64,000 nt of DNA from Phytophthora hibernalis (lineage: Eukaryota; Oomycota; Peronosporomycetes; Peronosporales; Peronosporaceae), in assembly GCA_012656075.1 (NCBI GenBank), contig JAAKBF010000083.1, positions 1-64,000 of the forward strand, written 5' to 3'. A program made the translations under genes and the position numbers. Shown piece after piece: positions 32,563 to 41,755 of this stretch. Below the pieces are notes generated by a model, which was given only the letters and a program-made list of their open reading frames with translations, made no database searches and was not told where the DNA came from. The number at the start of each line of letters is the position of its first letter. Within the stretch, counting starts at the first letter, position 1.

Positions 32563-34932
32563 ATGGCATCTAGAGCGCACGATGTGGTGCCGTTCCAGGG
32601 CCGCTTCCCGTCCTGGGAGGTCTTCGATGTAGCGCGTAGAGCTCACTGCGAGAAGACGTACACTATGTACGTGTGTCGCAATTCTGTCAAAGTGGCGGTG
32701 GCCAACAGACGCCGCAAACTGCAGGTGCCCGACTCTTGGGTCTACGATAGGAAGGTGCGTCACCTCTATAATACCTTCCAAAGTGTCCACATTGGGGTAA
32801 ACGTACCGATTCCCATTGATTTACGTGTGCTGTTGCCTTTGTTCTTGTCCAGATTTATGTGTGCACTCATGGCTACAAGCGAGTGTCGCGCTCCAGCGGC
32901 TCGCGACCTCGACAGAATGTGCGCTACACCGACTGCAAGGCTCGGTTTACAGCTTGTGTGACCAGTGAGTTGGCTGACGATGGCCGAGAAGTTCATTTCA
33001 TCAAGGTGACGGGTCAGCACTTGGTGCACACTGATCACCCAGTGACTCTGGAGCAGTGGCGAATGTACTCGCAGAACCGAGCGGCCGTGATCGAGCACCC
33101 GTATCTCACGCACGAAGCCGAGCTCATGCGTCGGATAGGACCCAACAAGAGAGCTGCACGCGAGCACATTGAGACTTTGACGGGCAAAATATGTACGATG
33201 AAGGACATGCACAATCTGTACGCGCCTCAAGAAACGAGAGAATGGTGTAAACCCGGAGGGTACTACACGTTCCGGAACACAGCAAACTTCTGTTGGCAGC
33301 TCTCTCGGGCTAAGGCATTCACAGAGCACGATACGTCAGTTCAACAGCGGTGTCAGTGGTCAACGAGTGGAGCCTGTCTTGCAGCGCTTCGTGGATGCCG
33401 ATGTGGAAAACCATGTGAGCATCTTGTCAGGCGACGACGGCTCCAACGAGGCGATTTGTTTGGCTAGTCGAGCGATGAAAGAACACTTTCAGGTCTTCCC
33501 GGAGCTGTTGATCCTGGATTTTCAATGAAAACGCAGCCAGACGTACAACCAGGACAGCACTTGCACGGATTCTTGGCTATGGATGCACTGGGCAACGCTA
33601 AACCTGTTTTCGTGGCACGGTCGCTGGCCATGCCATCGTCGTTGATACGCCGGGCGTGCCAAGATTTCAAGCGGACGCATCCGAAGTGGGTGGAAACAAA
33701 GGTGCTGGTCATGAACAAACTATTACCGGGCGTTATCCAAGTGCTGACACGTGAATTTCCACATGCTCAAGTGCTGTTGTGTCAGTTCCACGTGCTTCGG
33801 CTTCTTAATGATCTACTAGCGGATTCCCAGCAACCAGTCCGTACCCAAGTTTCGGCGGCTCAGGCTGCAACAATTCGCCGAGTACCCTCGGATCAGGATG
33901 AGCTGCACCAATTGGTTCAACAGCTTGTGTTCGCCCACTCAGAACTGCGATACAACGAAGCGAAGGCTTTACTCGTTCGGCAGCTTTCTACCGAAGACAG
34001 AAAAGAACTGGTTTCCATTTTTGAGAGAAATTGGGAACCATATCGGGCACTGTGGGTATCCTATTCTCGCACAGAACAATTTGACTTCTCATCCTTCTTT
34101 ACGAAAGGCATGAACAGCTTTTGGGAGCCGATAAAAATCTCGTTTAGCCGCACAAGAGATAATTTTCTCAGTCCGGCAGCCGCGGCAATCGCAGACGTCT
34201 CTGAACCCACGACGACGATAATATCCACCCACCCACCAGCACTCAATGTACCGTTTCATCCTGTGGCGAGCGCTGTTGACAACCAAAAGTGCTCACAAGC
34301 ATCTACTGAGTTGGGCTTAGCCCCTTTACAATGGCACTCCGTGCGACGGACTTGATGAGAACTATTAACGGCAGCTCACTGGCCAAGTGCACCTCTGAGG
34401 TTTTGACGATGATAAAGTTTATTGAAAGTGAATGGACGTCCAGGGTGCTGATTCTCGAGTTGACCAAGCCTGTAGCAATGGACCATTGCGACCCTCTGCT
34501 GCATTTGATGACCAACTGCCTAAGCGGCTTTGCTGTGGACCTCGTGAGCTCGCAACTTTCCAATCAAAGTGCACGCGTCAATGGGACTGTGACAGTCACC
34601 AAGTCTCGTGCTCCAAGAACTCACCAGTGCAGCAATAACATCGGAGCCAACAAAACTCCTGCCCCTCCAGTCTCAGAATCGACTGTGCGTTGGCTGAACA
34701 AAATGACTCGTGAAAGACGCACCTTGCAACGCGACGGAAGCGCCTGCGACTGTGATTTTTCTCGCTGTATCAGCTGCCGTGCCGCCATTTGATTTGGTAC
34801 GAAGTCACTTCTCTGCAGAACAAGCAGCTTAGTGTGGCAGCGGTGGGCAAACGGTGGTTTTTGCGCTCGTTTCGGGTACCGAAGTTGGCCAGCCAGCGCG
34901 AGTCCAACGATATTGAGTACCATTTGCTCTGA
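32563..34932 (+). CDS. MULE-type transposase-derived gene with C-terminal SWIM zinc finger
   Basis: A Mutator-like transposase or a domesticated relative (ZSWIM type). Exon 1 is 32563-32754 and exon 2 begins at 32853. The N-terminus is a FAR1-like DNA-binding region. The middle has the MULE/RNase-H-like pattern HGFLAMDALGNAKPVF, VLVMNKLLPGVIQVLTREFP and VLLCQFHVLRLL. The C-terminus shows a SWIM finger: CDCDF, then after a one-base frame change near 34772, LPCRH, finishing at 34932. Further frame changes occur near 33370 and at 33520, where one T is missing before FSMKTQP. The gene starts 84 bp from delta-tubulin. Its own terminal repeats were not found, so whether it is a dead transposon or a host gene is open. 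Confidence 0.6.
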
Positions 34933-34965
34933 AAGGGGCAGGTTCCATATTGACAATTACTTCTA

Positions 34966-35001
34966 CACCTTTGCCGGTCCAAAGTGGTGCTAGTCCAGAG
35001 C
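34966..35001 (+). repeat. Left terminal inverted repeat of copy 1
   Basis: It starts CACCTTTGCCGGTCCAAAG directly after a TA and is identical to the reverse complement of 36470-36505. Confidence 0.9.
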
Positions 35002-35109
35002 GATGAGATTTTTAAGAAATATGACTAATTTGAAAAAGAAAAATTGGAATTTCATTTCTAATCACAGAGCAATGTGGTGAAATCCCAGAGCAAACCGGAG
35101 AGGATACAC

Positions 35110-36246
35110 TTAAGTCCCGTACTGCATGTCCTCCATGCGCTCAGCAGCCGCAACAGCATGCTGGCAGTGCAAGGCCATCTTACTCACGAGTCGGAGGTCC
35201 ATGCAACTGATGTTGCGCTTGGCTTCGCGCTCCAGAATCTGCATGCGTCCCTCCGCAAACTGTCCGCGCGGACGACTCGCCACCAGCTCCTCACGCGCCA
35301 ATGCAAGGCTCGCCTTTATCTGTGCCTTTAGCACGCTGAAGCAACCCTCTATGGGGTTGCACATGGGCGAATAGGGCGCCAGGCGGAGCAGTTCAAGGTC
35401 GTCGTGCTTAACAACACGATCCTCCGTTTGGCTGTGAGACGGGGCGTTGTCGAGCACGACAACCACCTTCTTGCCTCGGAAGTGTTCTTGGTACGTATGG
35501 GAGACCTTCACCTTGTCGTAAATAGCGTCAACGAACGCGGCATTCACATCCATCCGTATGCTGCCGCGTTCGAGTCGGTGATGGTCCAACCCAATCTCGG
35601 TCGAGACTGCACACTGTATTTGTAGGTTGGCTCCTCTGGACGGTGGCAGCACAACGGTCGCTCGCTCGCCAATCTTTGCGCGGCCTTGAGTGCGCTTGCA
35701 GTAAACATTAAAGTTAGTTTCGTCATAGTAAACGATAAAATCACCAGCATTCATGTGACAGCGCAGTGTTTTAGCGAACTCCATGCGCTTAGTCTTATTC
35801 GGTTCGTTGTTACACGTCATTGGCTCAACTCGAGCCTACAATTTCAACGGTCAGTAAGTACCCTTACATGTATGTGTTCCTGGATATGCACATGGTCATG
35901 TACCTGTTTCACCGTGTATAGCATACCGATGAGCTTGTCCGAAATAGTTGACATGCTGATATCCACGCCGAAGTCAAACGCCACCATTTCCTTCATCGCC
36001 TGCAGCGTGTAGGTGGCGTTGTCGTCCAAGTACCCCTCGAGAGCAGCAAGCATCTCCGGGGTGCACTTCACGCACGCACCCCGTAGACCGCCACGGGGCA
36101 GAGGTACCTCACGGCCACTGGCCACGATCCGACGGGCCGAGGTCGAAGAGATGCCGTTGTGCGCCGCAACGAGCATCCAGTCCCCCTGCTCGGTAGCTGT
36201 CGAGGACACGTGCTCGAGCTACTGGCGAATGGGGTGGTGTTGGCAT
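35110..36246 (-). CDS. DDE transposase of copy 1, frame broken once
   Basis: Cut-and-paste transposase. Start ATG at 36246 (MPTPPHSPVARARVLDSYR). An N-terminal helix-turn-helix region follows (TSARRIVASG, then ATYTLQAMKEMVAFDFGVD). The 68-bp intron at 35836-35903 joins KQ to ARVEPMTCNN. The catalytic core shows YYDETNFNVY (first Asp), VVVLDNAPSHS (second Asp) and CNPIEGCFSVL (Glu), with 33 residues between the second Asp and the Glu by my count. The frame from the ATG shifts at a run of five C on the plus strand (36182-36186); one more base in that run joins RAGG to DWMLVAAHNG. Apart from this and the intron the gene looks complete, ending at 35110. Confidence 0.8.
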
Positions 36247-36469
36247 GGAGAGCAGGAGGCAGAATGCTTGGGATGGTAGAGGGACCGGCTTCACAGGAGC
36301 GACAAAGTCTGGAAGTGAGAGAAGTGAGAGCAATGCGCAGGCAGCGCACTTCGTGACCACCGGTTTGGTCTCCGCAAAAGCCGGTTTGGTCTCCGTTTGA
36401 AGTTTCGTACACAAATTAGTTAAGTAACAGAAAAATTCTATTGTGATTTTTGTTTTACTTCACCGCATT

Positions 36470-36505
36470 GCTCTGGACTAGCACCACTTTGGACCGGCAA
36501 AGGTG
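36470..36505 (-). repeat. Right terminal inverted repeat of copy 1
   Basis: Perfect inverse match to 34966-35001, ending at the TA (36506-36507) that is also the left boundary of copy 2. Confidence 0.9.
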
Positions 36506-36507
36506 TA

Positions 36508-36551
36508 CACCTTTGCCCGACCAAGATGGTGCGATGCCACTTCAATGTGGT
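36508..36551 (+). repeat. Left terminal inverted repeat of copy 2
   Basis: It begins CACCTTTGCCCGACCAAG and pairs with the right end at 38113-38156 with one mismatch (GATGCC against AATGCC). Confidence 0.85.
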
Positions 36552-36810
36552 GAAGTACCATAAAACTTTCGGAAATCAAACTCAACAATTACATTAAAAT
36601 ATCTGCTACTTCATGAATTTTGTCTTCCCAAGTGCAAAGTGGTTTAATCGTGGTGCAAGGTGGGTGGGGAGCGCGCATAACCAATCGAGTTGGCGGGAAC
36701 TTTGGCGCGCGCGCGAAAACGACGCTGCACCACTACGAGCTCTCTTAAGCTGGCAAACCCTCTCACTTCCCAACAACCTCCCTGTCGACCAGCCTCCCCG
36801 CCGCCATTCG

Positions 36811-38004
36811 ATGACAAGGCCCCCACACCCAGCCGCTGCACGAGCACGCTTGCTCGACTCGCACCGCAGTGGCGGCGATTGGATGCTCGTGGCCGATCCC
36901 CTACGTCCGCGCGCCGAATTGTTGAGTCTGGGCGAGTGGAGTTGCGTCCTCGCGGAGGATCGCGGCGTTCCTGCGTCAAATGTACCCCAGAAATTGAGGC
37001 TGCTCTCGAGGAGTACCTCAACAATAACTGCACGTACACCCTCGCCGCAATGAAGGACATGGTTCGCTACGACTTCGGCGTGGATTTGAGCACGACGACT
37101 AACAGCAACAAGCTCATAGGTATGCTGTACACAACCAAACAGGTATGTTATCCTCTCAATATTGTTAGATATGCTAAACTAACTACGAGTGTATTTATTC
37201 CAATGATGTAGGTCCGCGTAGAGCCAATGACCTGCAATAATGAGGCTAACAAAGCAAAGCGCATGACTTTTGCTAAAGAGCTGCGGAAGTACATGCACGA
37301 GGGGAATTTCATCGTGTACTACGATGAAACGAACTTTAACGTGTACTGTAAGCGCAGTCAAGGACGTATTAAACAGGGAGAGCGTGCGACGGTCGTGTTG
37401 CCCCCTCAAGGGTGCAAATCTGCAGGTGCAGTGCGCTGTTTCGACTGAGGTCGGTCTGATGCACTATCGCTTGGAGCGAGGAAGCATCCGAATGGATGTC
37501 AACTCAGATTTCGTCGACGAAATTTACGAGAAGGTCAAATCCTTGCCCACCTTCCACGAGCACTTTAAGGGCAAAAAGATGGTTGTCGTGCTCGACAACG
37601 CCCCCGCTCATAGCCAGACGGAAAAGCGCGTCATCGAGCACGACGACCTGGTTCTCCTACGTTTAGCACCATACTCCCCAATGTGCAATCCAATTGAAGG
37701 TAAGACACAACCTCTGCTATTGTTGTATATGCGTAAATGACTAACAAGCTGCCGATCTGATGCTACAGGTTGTTTTAGCGTTCTCAAGGCGAAGATCAAG
37801 GGTGATCTCGCCTTGTCTCGCGAAGAGCTGGTTGCTGTTCGTCCTCGTGGGACAATCGCGGCAGCTCGAATGGCGATTTTGGAGCGTGCGGCGAAGCGAT
37901 GCATCAGCTGCATGGATTTACGGCTTGTGAACAAGATGGCGCTGCACTGTCAACACGCGGTTGCAGCTGCTGAGCGCAAGGAAGACATGCAGTACGGCAC
38001 CTAA
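36811..38004 (+). pseudogene. DDE transposase of copy 2, inactivated
   Basis: Homologous along its length to the copy 1 transposase (same GGDWMLVA, CVKCTPE, YYDETNFNVY, VVVLDNAPAHS and CNPIEG blocks, again with 33 residues between Asp and Glu). Intron 1 (37143-37211) sits at the same codon border as in copy 1 (KQ | VRVEP). A second intron (37700-37768) interrupts the Gly codon of NPIEG; copy 1 has no intron there. Relative to copy 1 about 10-11 nt are missing after MLVA near 36893, and the frame changes again near 37406 after VVLPP. The first lesion is too large to be a simple homopolymer error, so this copy is probably dead. Confidence 0.8.
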
Positions 38005-38112
38005 TTTGTGCCTTCGCGAAGAGCCATTTTGCTCTTGGTTTTCGCCACTTTGCATTTCGCTAGTAACATGAATTTTGCTAATCAAAAATTCTGTTTTTAA
38101 ATTTTCAAAATA

Positions 38113-38156
38113 ACCACATTGAAGTGGCATTGCACCATCTTGGTCGGGCAAAGGTG
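38113..38156 (-). repeat. Right terminal inverted repeat of copy 2
   Basis: Inverse match to 36508-36551 with one mismatch, followed by TA at 38157-38158. Confidence 0.85.
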
Positions 38157-38158
38157 TA

Positions 38159-41100
38159 GTACGTGCCTACTACGTACTTGACAGCGCTCGCAAGAGCTTT
38201 TCCGTGAAGTATATAGATCGCAACCTCCTTTTCGAGTTTCGTGGTGCTGTTCGTTTTCTTGAGGAGCTTTTGTCACCGAACCGACTTAGCGATCACCGAA
38301 GAAGGGCCATGATCATCACACGACACGCAAGGTAATCAATGTGCTTGCTGTGTGGCATGTCGCAGCTGCCCATCTCACGGTACGTGGCGGGACCAAAACG
38401 TCTGGCTGATACCGCGAAGGTTGCGGAGACCGCCGTCGGTTGCTCCGTAATGTAGATGTGTACTGCCGAAATGACCTCTCAAGAATGCGAGGCTCGGAGC
38501 TTGTATCTCTGAAGTTGCAGCGATCGAAGCGTTGAAGGCTAAATAGTAGTGTTTGAGTACATGTAGCGCCAAGAAAGCAGTATCGTTGCCATTTCGGCTT
38601 TTGTTGATCCACCCGATCCGTTCGTCAAGCGACCACAAAGACTCGCCTCAACGACGCCGTAGAATCCTTCAAAGCACCGCACCGCAAACTGGTGGCCACG
38701 GCTTCGGTTGTCCGATGGGTCATCGGAAGGCGTCGTCCGGGGGCTACCGATACTGCTACGAATTGTCCTTGCGGATAAAGCGGGCGAAAAGATTTCTAGA
38801 TCCAAGGAGGCTCAGGATTTGTACGTGGTTTGCACTGCAAACTTTGTTTGCAGTGACGTTGTATTGCACGTTATCGGGGTTTACTACTTGTACTAGTATA
38901 CTATTGTGGATTCCAGAACAATTTTCAGAGATTTATTGACTCCAAAACGTCGCCATGCTTCGAGAAGTCTCTTGAACCAAAACCTCACTCTTCATCTTTC
39001 CAGGTACATGTAGCCATCAATACATTAAGCTGTGGTTCCAGCCCCCGAATCGCCGCGTGTTCAACTTTTGGATCTTCCGACCCGGAATATGTCGTTGCTG
39101 GTGAATTTCACCGTGAAATGGGTGGTCATCCAGGCAAATGGAGCTCGTGTCGCAGTGGAGAATGCCCCTCCCTGGAATCGGTGCCTTGGTATGAGCGACC
39201 TCGTCGCCGCGCTGGGGTGGGAAGGAAATCACTTCGATCACGCTGCGAGACATGATCACTCCCTTGATTGCGCAGCTGCCGCCCCTTTACCGACTCTTAC
39301 GTCCCATCGTGGCCATCGCTGCAACTTGCCAAGCAGCTTGGCGAGCCGCGTAGTGCTGCGCGTTTAGCGAACGGCAGAACAGTTGAGGCGTGCTTTACAG
39401 ACAAGTCGGCGAGCTGTGCAAGATCAGTTGTCTGGAACGCCACTTTGCAAACGCCGAGTTCTGCGCGCGAAGCCGACGCCGGCGCAATCGTTCAGTTCAC
39501 GCCAGGTCAGCTGGTTGGGTTGACATCGTCGGCTGCAGACTGCAGTGCAACAAAACAACCACGCTCCAATGGTATCTGCGGCCACTGCCGGCATCGATCC
39601 AATCGAGGCCATCGTGCACCTCGCGCAAGACCGCCGACGAGAAAAGAGCGCGTTCTCGAGATCGTCGGAAACATTGCGGTGCCGCCAACCGACTGCGCAG
39701 CGCTGGTTGCAGATCAGCAAGCAACCCGACGTGAAGGTATCTGAGACATGGCAACACTCCCGCGAGCTCCAATACGACAAGCGACTGGAAGGATCATTTA
39801 GAGCCCACCGAGACCCGACGTCTGAGCAGCATTGGCGCTGCCTCATCGGCGGCAGCGACGACAACAACCTGAGCCCCAAGAACCGACCGCGCTGCAGCGT
39901 CCGTCGTACCCAGCCAGCCACTTGCGTTTCACACATTGCCGACGAAAATCTTCAGAAGTGCATGGACCATGACACTCTGAGCCCAAAATACCGCTGTTCT
40001 GGGCTCCCGTGCCACTGGCACTGCCAGGGTATCACCTCGCTGCCAAGTGGCTGCAAGCGCCGCGCGGCACACGATATCGACGCTTCCTAAACGGCTCACA
40101 GCGCACAAGTGTCTTCTCACCTTCGAGACGGCAGCCGTGGCGGTGCTGCTGTTGAAGCTGTCACCGGACCCATAGAAACAACAGGGTTCGTGTGCAGGTT
40201 CCAGCTTGGTAATCTTCCGGCGCTGCTGGAGACTTGCTTCTTGTATGGTGCCAGAGTCGGGTCGACCATGAGATCGCCCAAAAAGTGTATTTATGACGAC
40301 CCGAAATAGTCGACCCGCCCGCCGCTGCACGACTGCCCATCCTGCTTCAGTTGTCCAAGTTCCGCATTGCAATTGCAATTTTCGGCAATTGAATTGGCAC
40401 GTCGGCCACGCCTCGCGGACCGCGAGGCCAGCAGTCCGTGCGTGAGTGTGGCAAGGATGGCATATTATGAGCCATTTGACGGACATACTCTCGCGGAGGA
40501 AGACCGCCGATTATGAGCCAGCGACACTTACGATCTAAGCTTCGCAGTTTGGGAAGGGAGGCTCGCTGAGTTTGCCCATTGCAATCTGTGTTGCAGGACA
40601 CCATCTTCAACAGCAGCATGGGCGTCATCGCCATAGCTCGCCATCCCCGTTGCGCTCGAGCGGGCGACATGAACCAACAAGCCGCTTGCTCACGTTGCAC
40701 TTTGCCAGGAGAGTGAGTAACTCCTGTTAATCAAGCAGGGGTTGTTGCCGGCGATCGCAGCGCATCAGGTCGGGCTGTCCGTCCCTTGTAAGCCCCTCGC
40801 TTTTTCCTCCGCTCCAGTTGCGGCCCAGTGGACTTTTGCGTGGGGATAGCGAGCACGGGCAACTGTTCGTCCGGCCTTCTTGCCACACGTCAGCGAAGAA
40901 GCGACAGCGGCAACGACTCGCTGCCTGCGACTTCAGACTCGAGGAGCAGAGCACTCATTGTCGGTAGGACCCAGAGCCCGGCCACAAGGGATTTGTTTAC
41001 TGACCAGATGGGCTGGTTCTGAGACCTGCCGGCATTTTGAGGCCCTGCCGACCGAAACTCGCGCGGATCGGTGTCATTCTCAAATTCGCTTCGCATCAAG

Positions 41101-41165
41101 CAGCCAGCGGCAGCGAGCCATCACCACCACCAACAGCTCCTATTCGTATCAAGCTCCACTTCATC
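38159..41165. other. Gene-poor region, 3.0 kb
   Basis: Only short, overlapping open frames on both strands; none carries a motif I recognise. The stretch may hold decayed repeats, because some frames read 100-180 codons without looking coding. The last few hundred bases should hold the promoter of the MYB gene. Confidence 0.4.
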
Positions 41166-41755
41166 ATGCCGATGATTGCTGTCGGATCAAGCTCCCCGGT
41201 ATCGGCCACCAAACCCAAGTCGAAACCCATGTCGCCCACGGCCAAAGGCATCTGGTCCCAGGAGGAGCACGACCGGTTCCTCCAGGCTATGAAGCTCTAC
41301 CCCAAGGGCCCGTGGAAGACTATTGCTGACCACATCGCCACGCGCTCAGTGCGCCAAGTGCAGACCCATGCGCAAAAGTACCAGGAGAAGGTGTCGCGCC
41401 GCCTGCGTGGCTTGCGCAAGTCCAAGAAAAACTCGTTCGTCCCGAGCACCGAATCGACGAGGACACCATGGAGCTCTGCAAACTGGTGGACTGCGCTGCC
41501 GAGAAGCTCGTGGCAGCAGCAAGTAAAAAATCGTCTTCTCGAGCAAAAGCCGTCAAGCTAGAGAAGAAGAACCTGGTGAAACAGGAGCCCAGCGAAGTCC
41601 ACAGCAGCCCGCGTGGCACCGACATCGAAATGAAGAGCGACGACTTCTTGCCGTTGCCGTTCCTGGACTTTGGAGATGACATCGACCTGGACCCCGTCCA
41701 CATCCCGACCGTGAGCGAGTCACTAGACTTCCTGATCGACTACCTGTCGATATGA
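41166..41755 (+). CDS. SHAQKYF-type single-repeat MYB transcription factor, copy A
   Basis: Predicted DNA-binding regulator. From the ATG at 41166 (MPMIAVGSS) a Pro/Ser linker leads to one MYB repeat with evenly spaced aromatic residues: GIWSQEEHDRFLQAMKLYP, GPWKTIADHI, and the signature QVQTHAQKYQ in place of plant SHAQKYF. A basic RRLRGLRKSKK stretch follows. At about 41432 a missing C in a CCC run throws the frame; corrected, PEHRIDEDTM continues to an acidic tail and the C-terminal end SESLDFLIDYL. Copy B downstream has PEHRVDAHAT at the same place, which supports the correction. No intron. Confidence 0.85.

Larger units (their letters stand above)
34966..36505 (-). mobile_element. Tc1/mariner-IS630 superfamily transposon, copy 1
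   Basis: A 1.54-kb element bounded by TA (34964-34965 and 36506-36507) and by perfect 36-bp terminal inverted repeats. The left end is 34966-35001 and the right end 36470-36505, beginning CACCTTTGCCGGTCC. It carries an intron-containing transposase in minus orientation. It lies 31 bp after the stop of the SWIM/MULE gene. The right-hand TA is shared with the next element. Confidence 0.9.
36508..38156 (+). mobile_element. Tc1/mariner-IS630 superfamily transposon, copy 2
   Basis: A 1.65-kb element between TA at 36506-36507 and TA at 38157-38158. Terminal inverted repeats of about 44 bp run 36508-36551 and 38113-38156, with one mismatch, and begin CACCTTTGCCCGACC. The ends share CACCTTTGCC and a following TGGTGC with copy 1 but differ elsewhere, so the two are relatives and not recent duplicates. 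Orientation is opposite to copy 1, with transposase 5' ends facing each other across the shared TA. Confidence 0.9.

Noticed and set aside
39032..40090. Overlapping plus-strand frames of 110-181 codons as a retroelement gag or pol
   Set aside because: No protease, reverse transcriptase or zinc-knuckle motif could be found in any frame.
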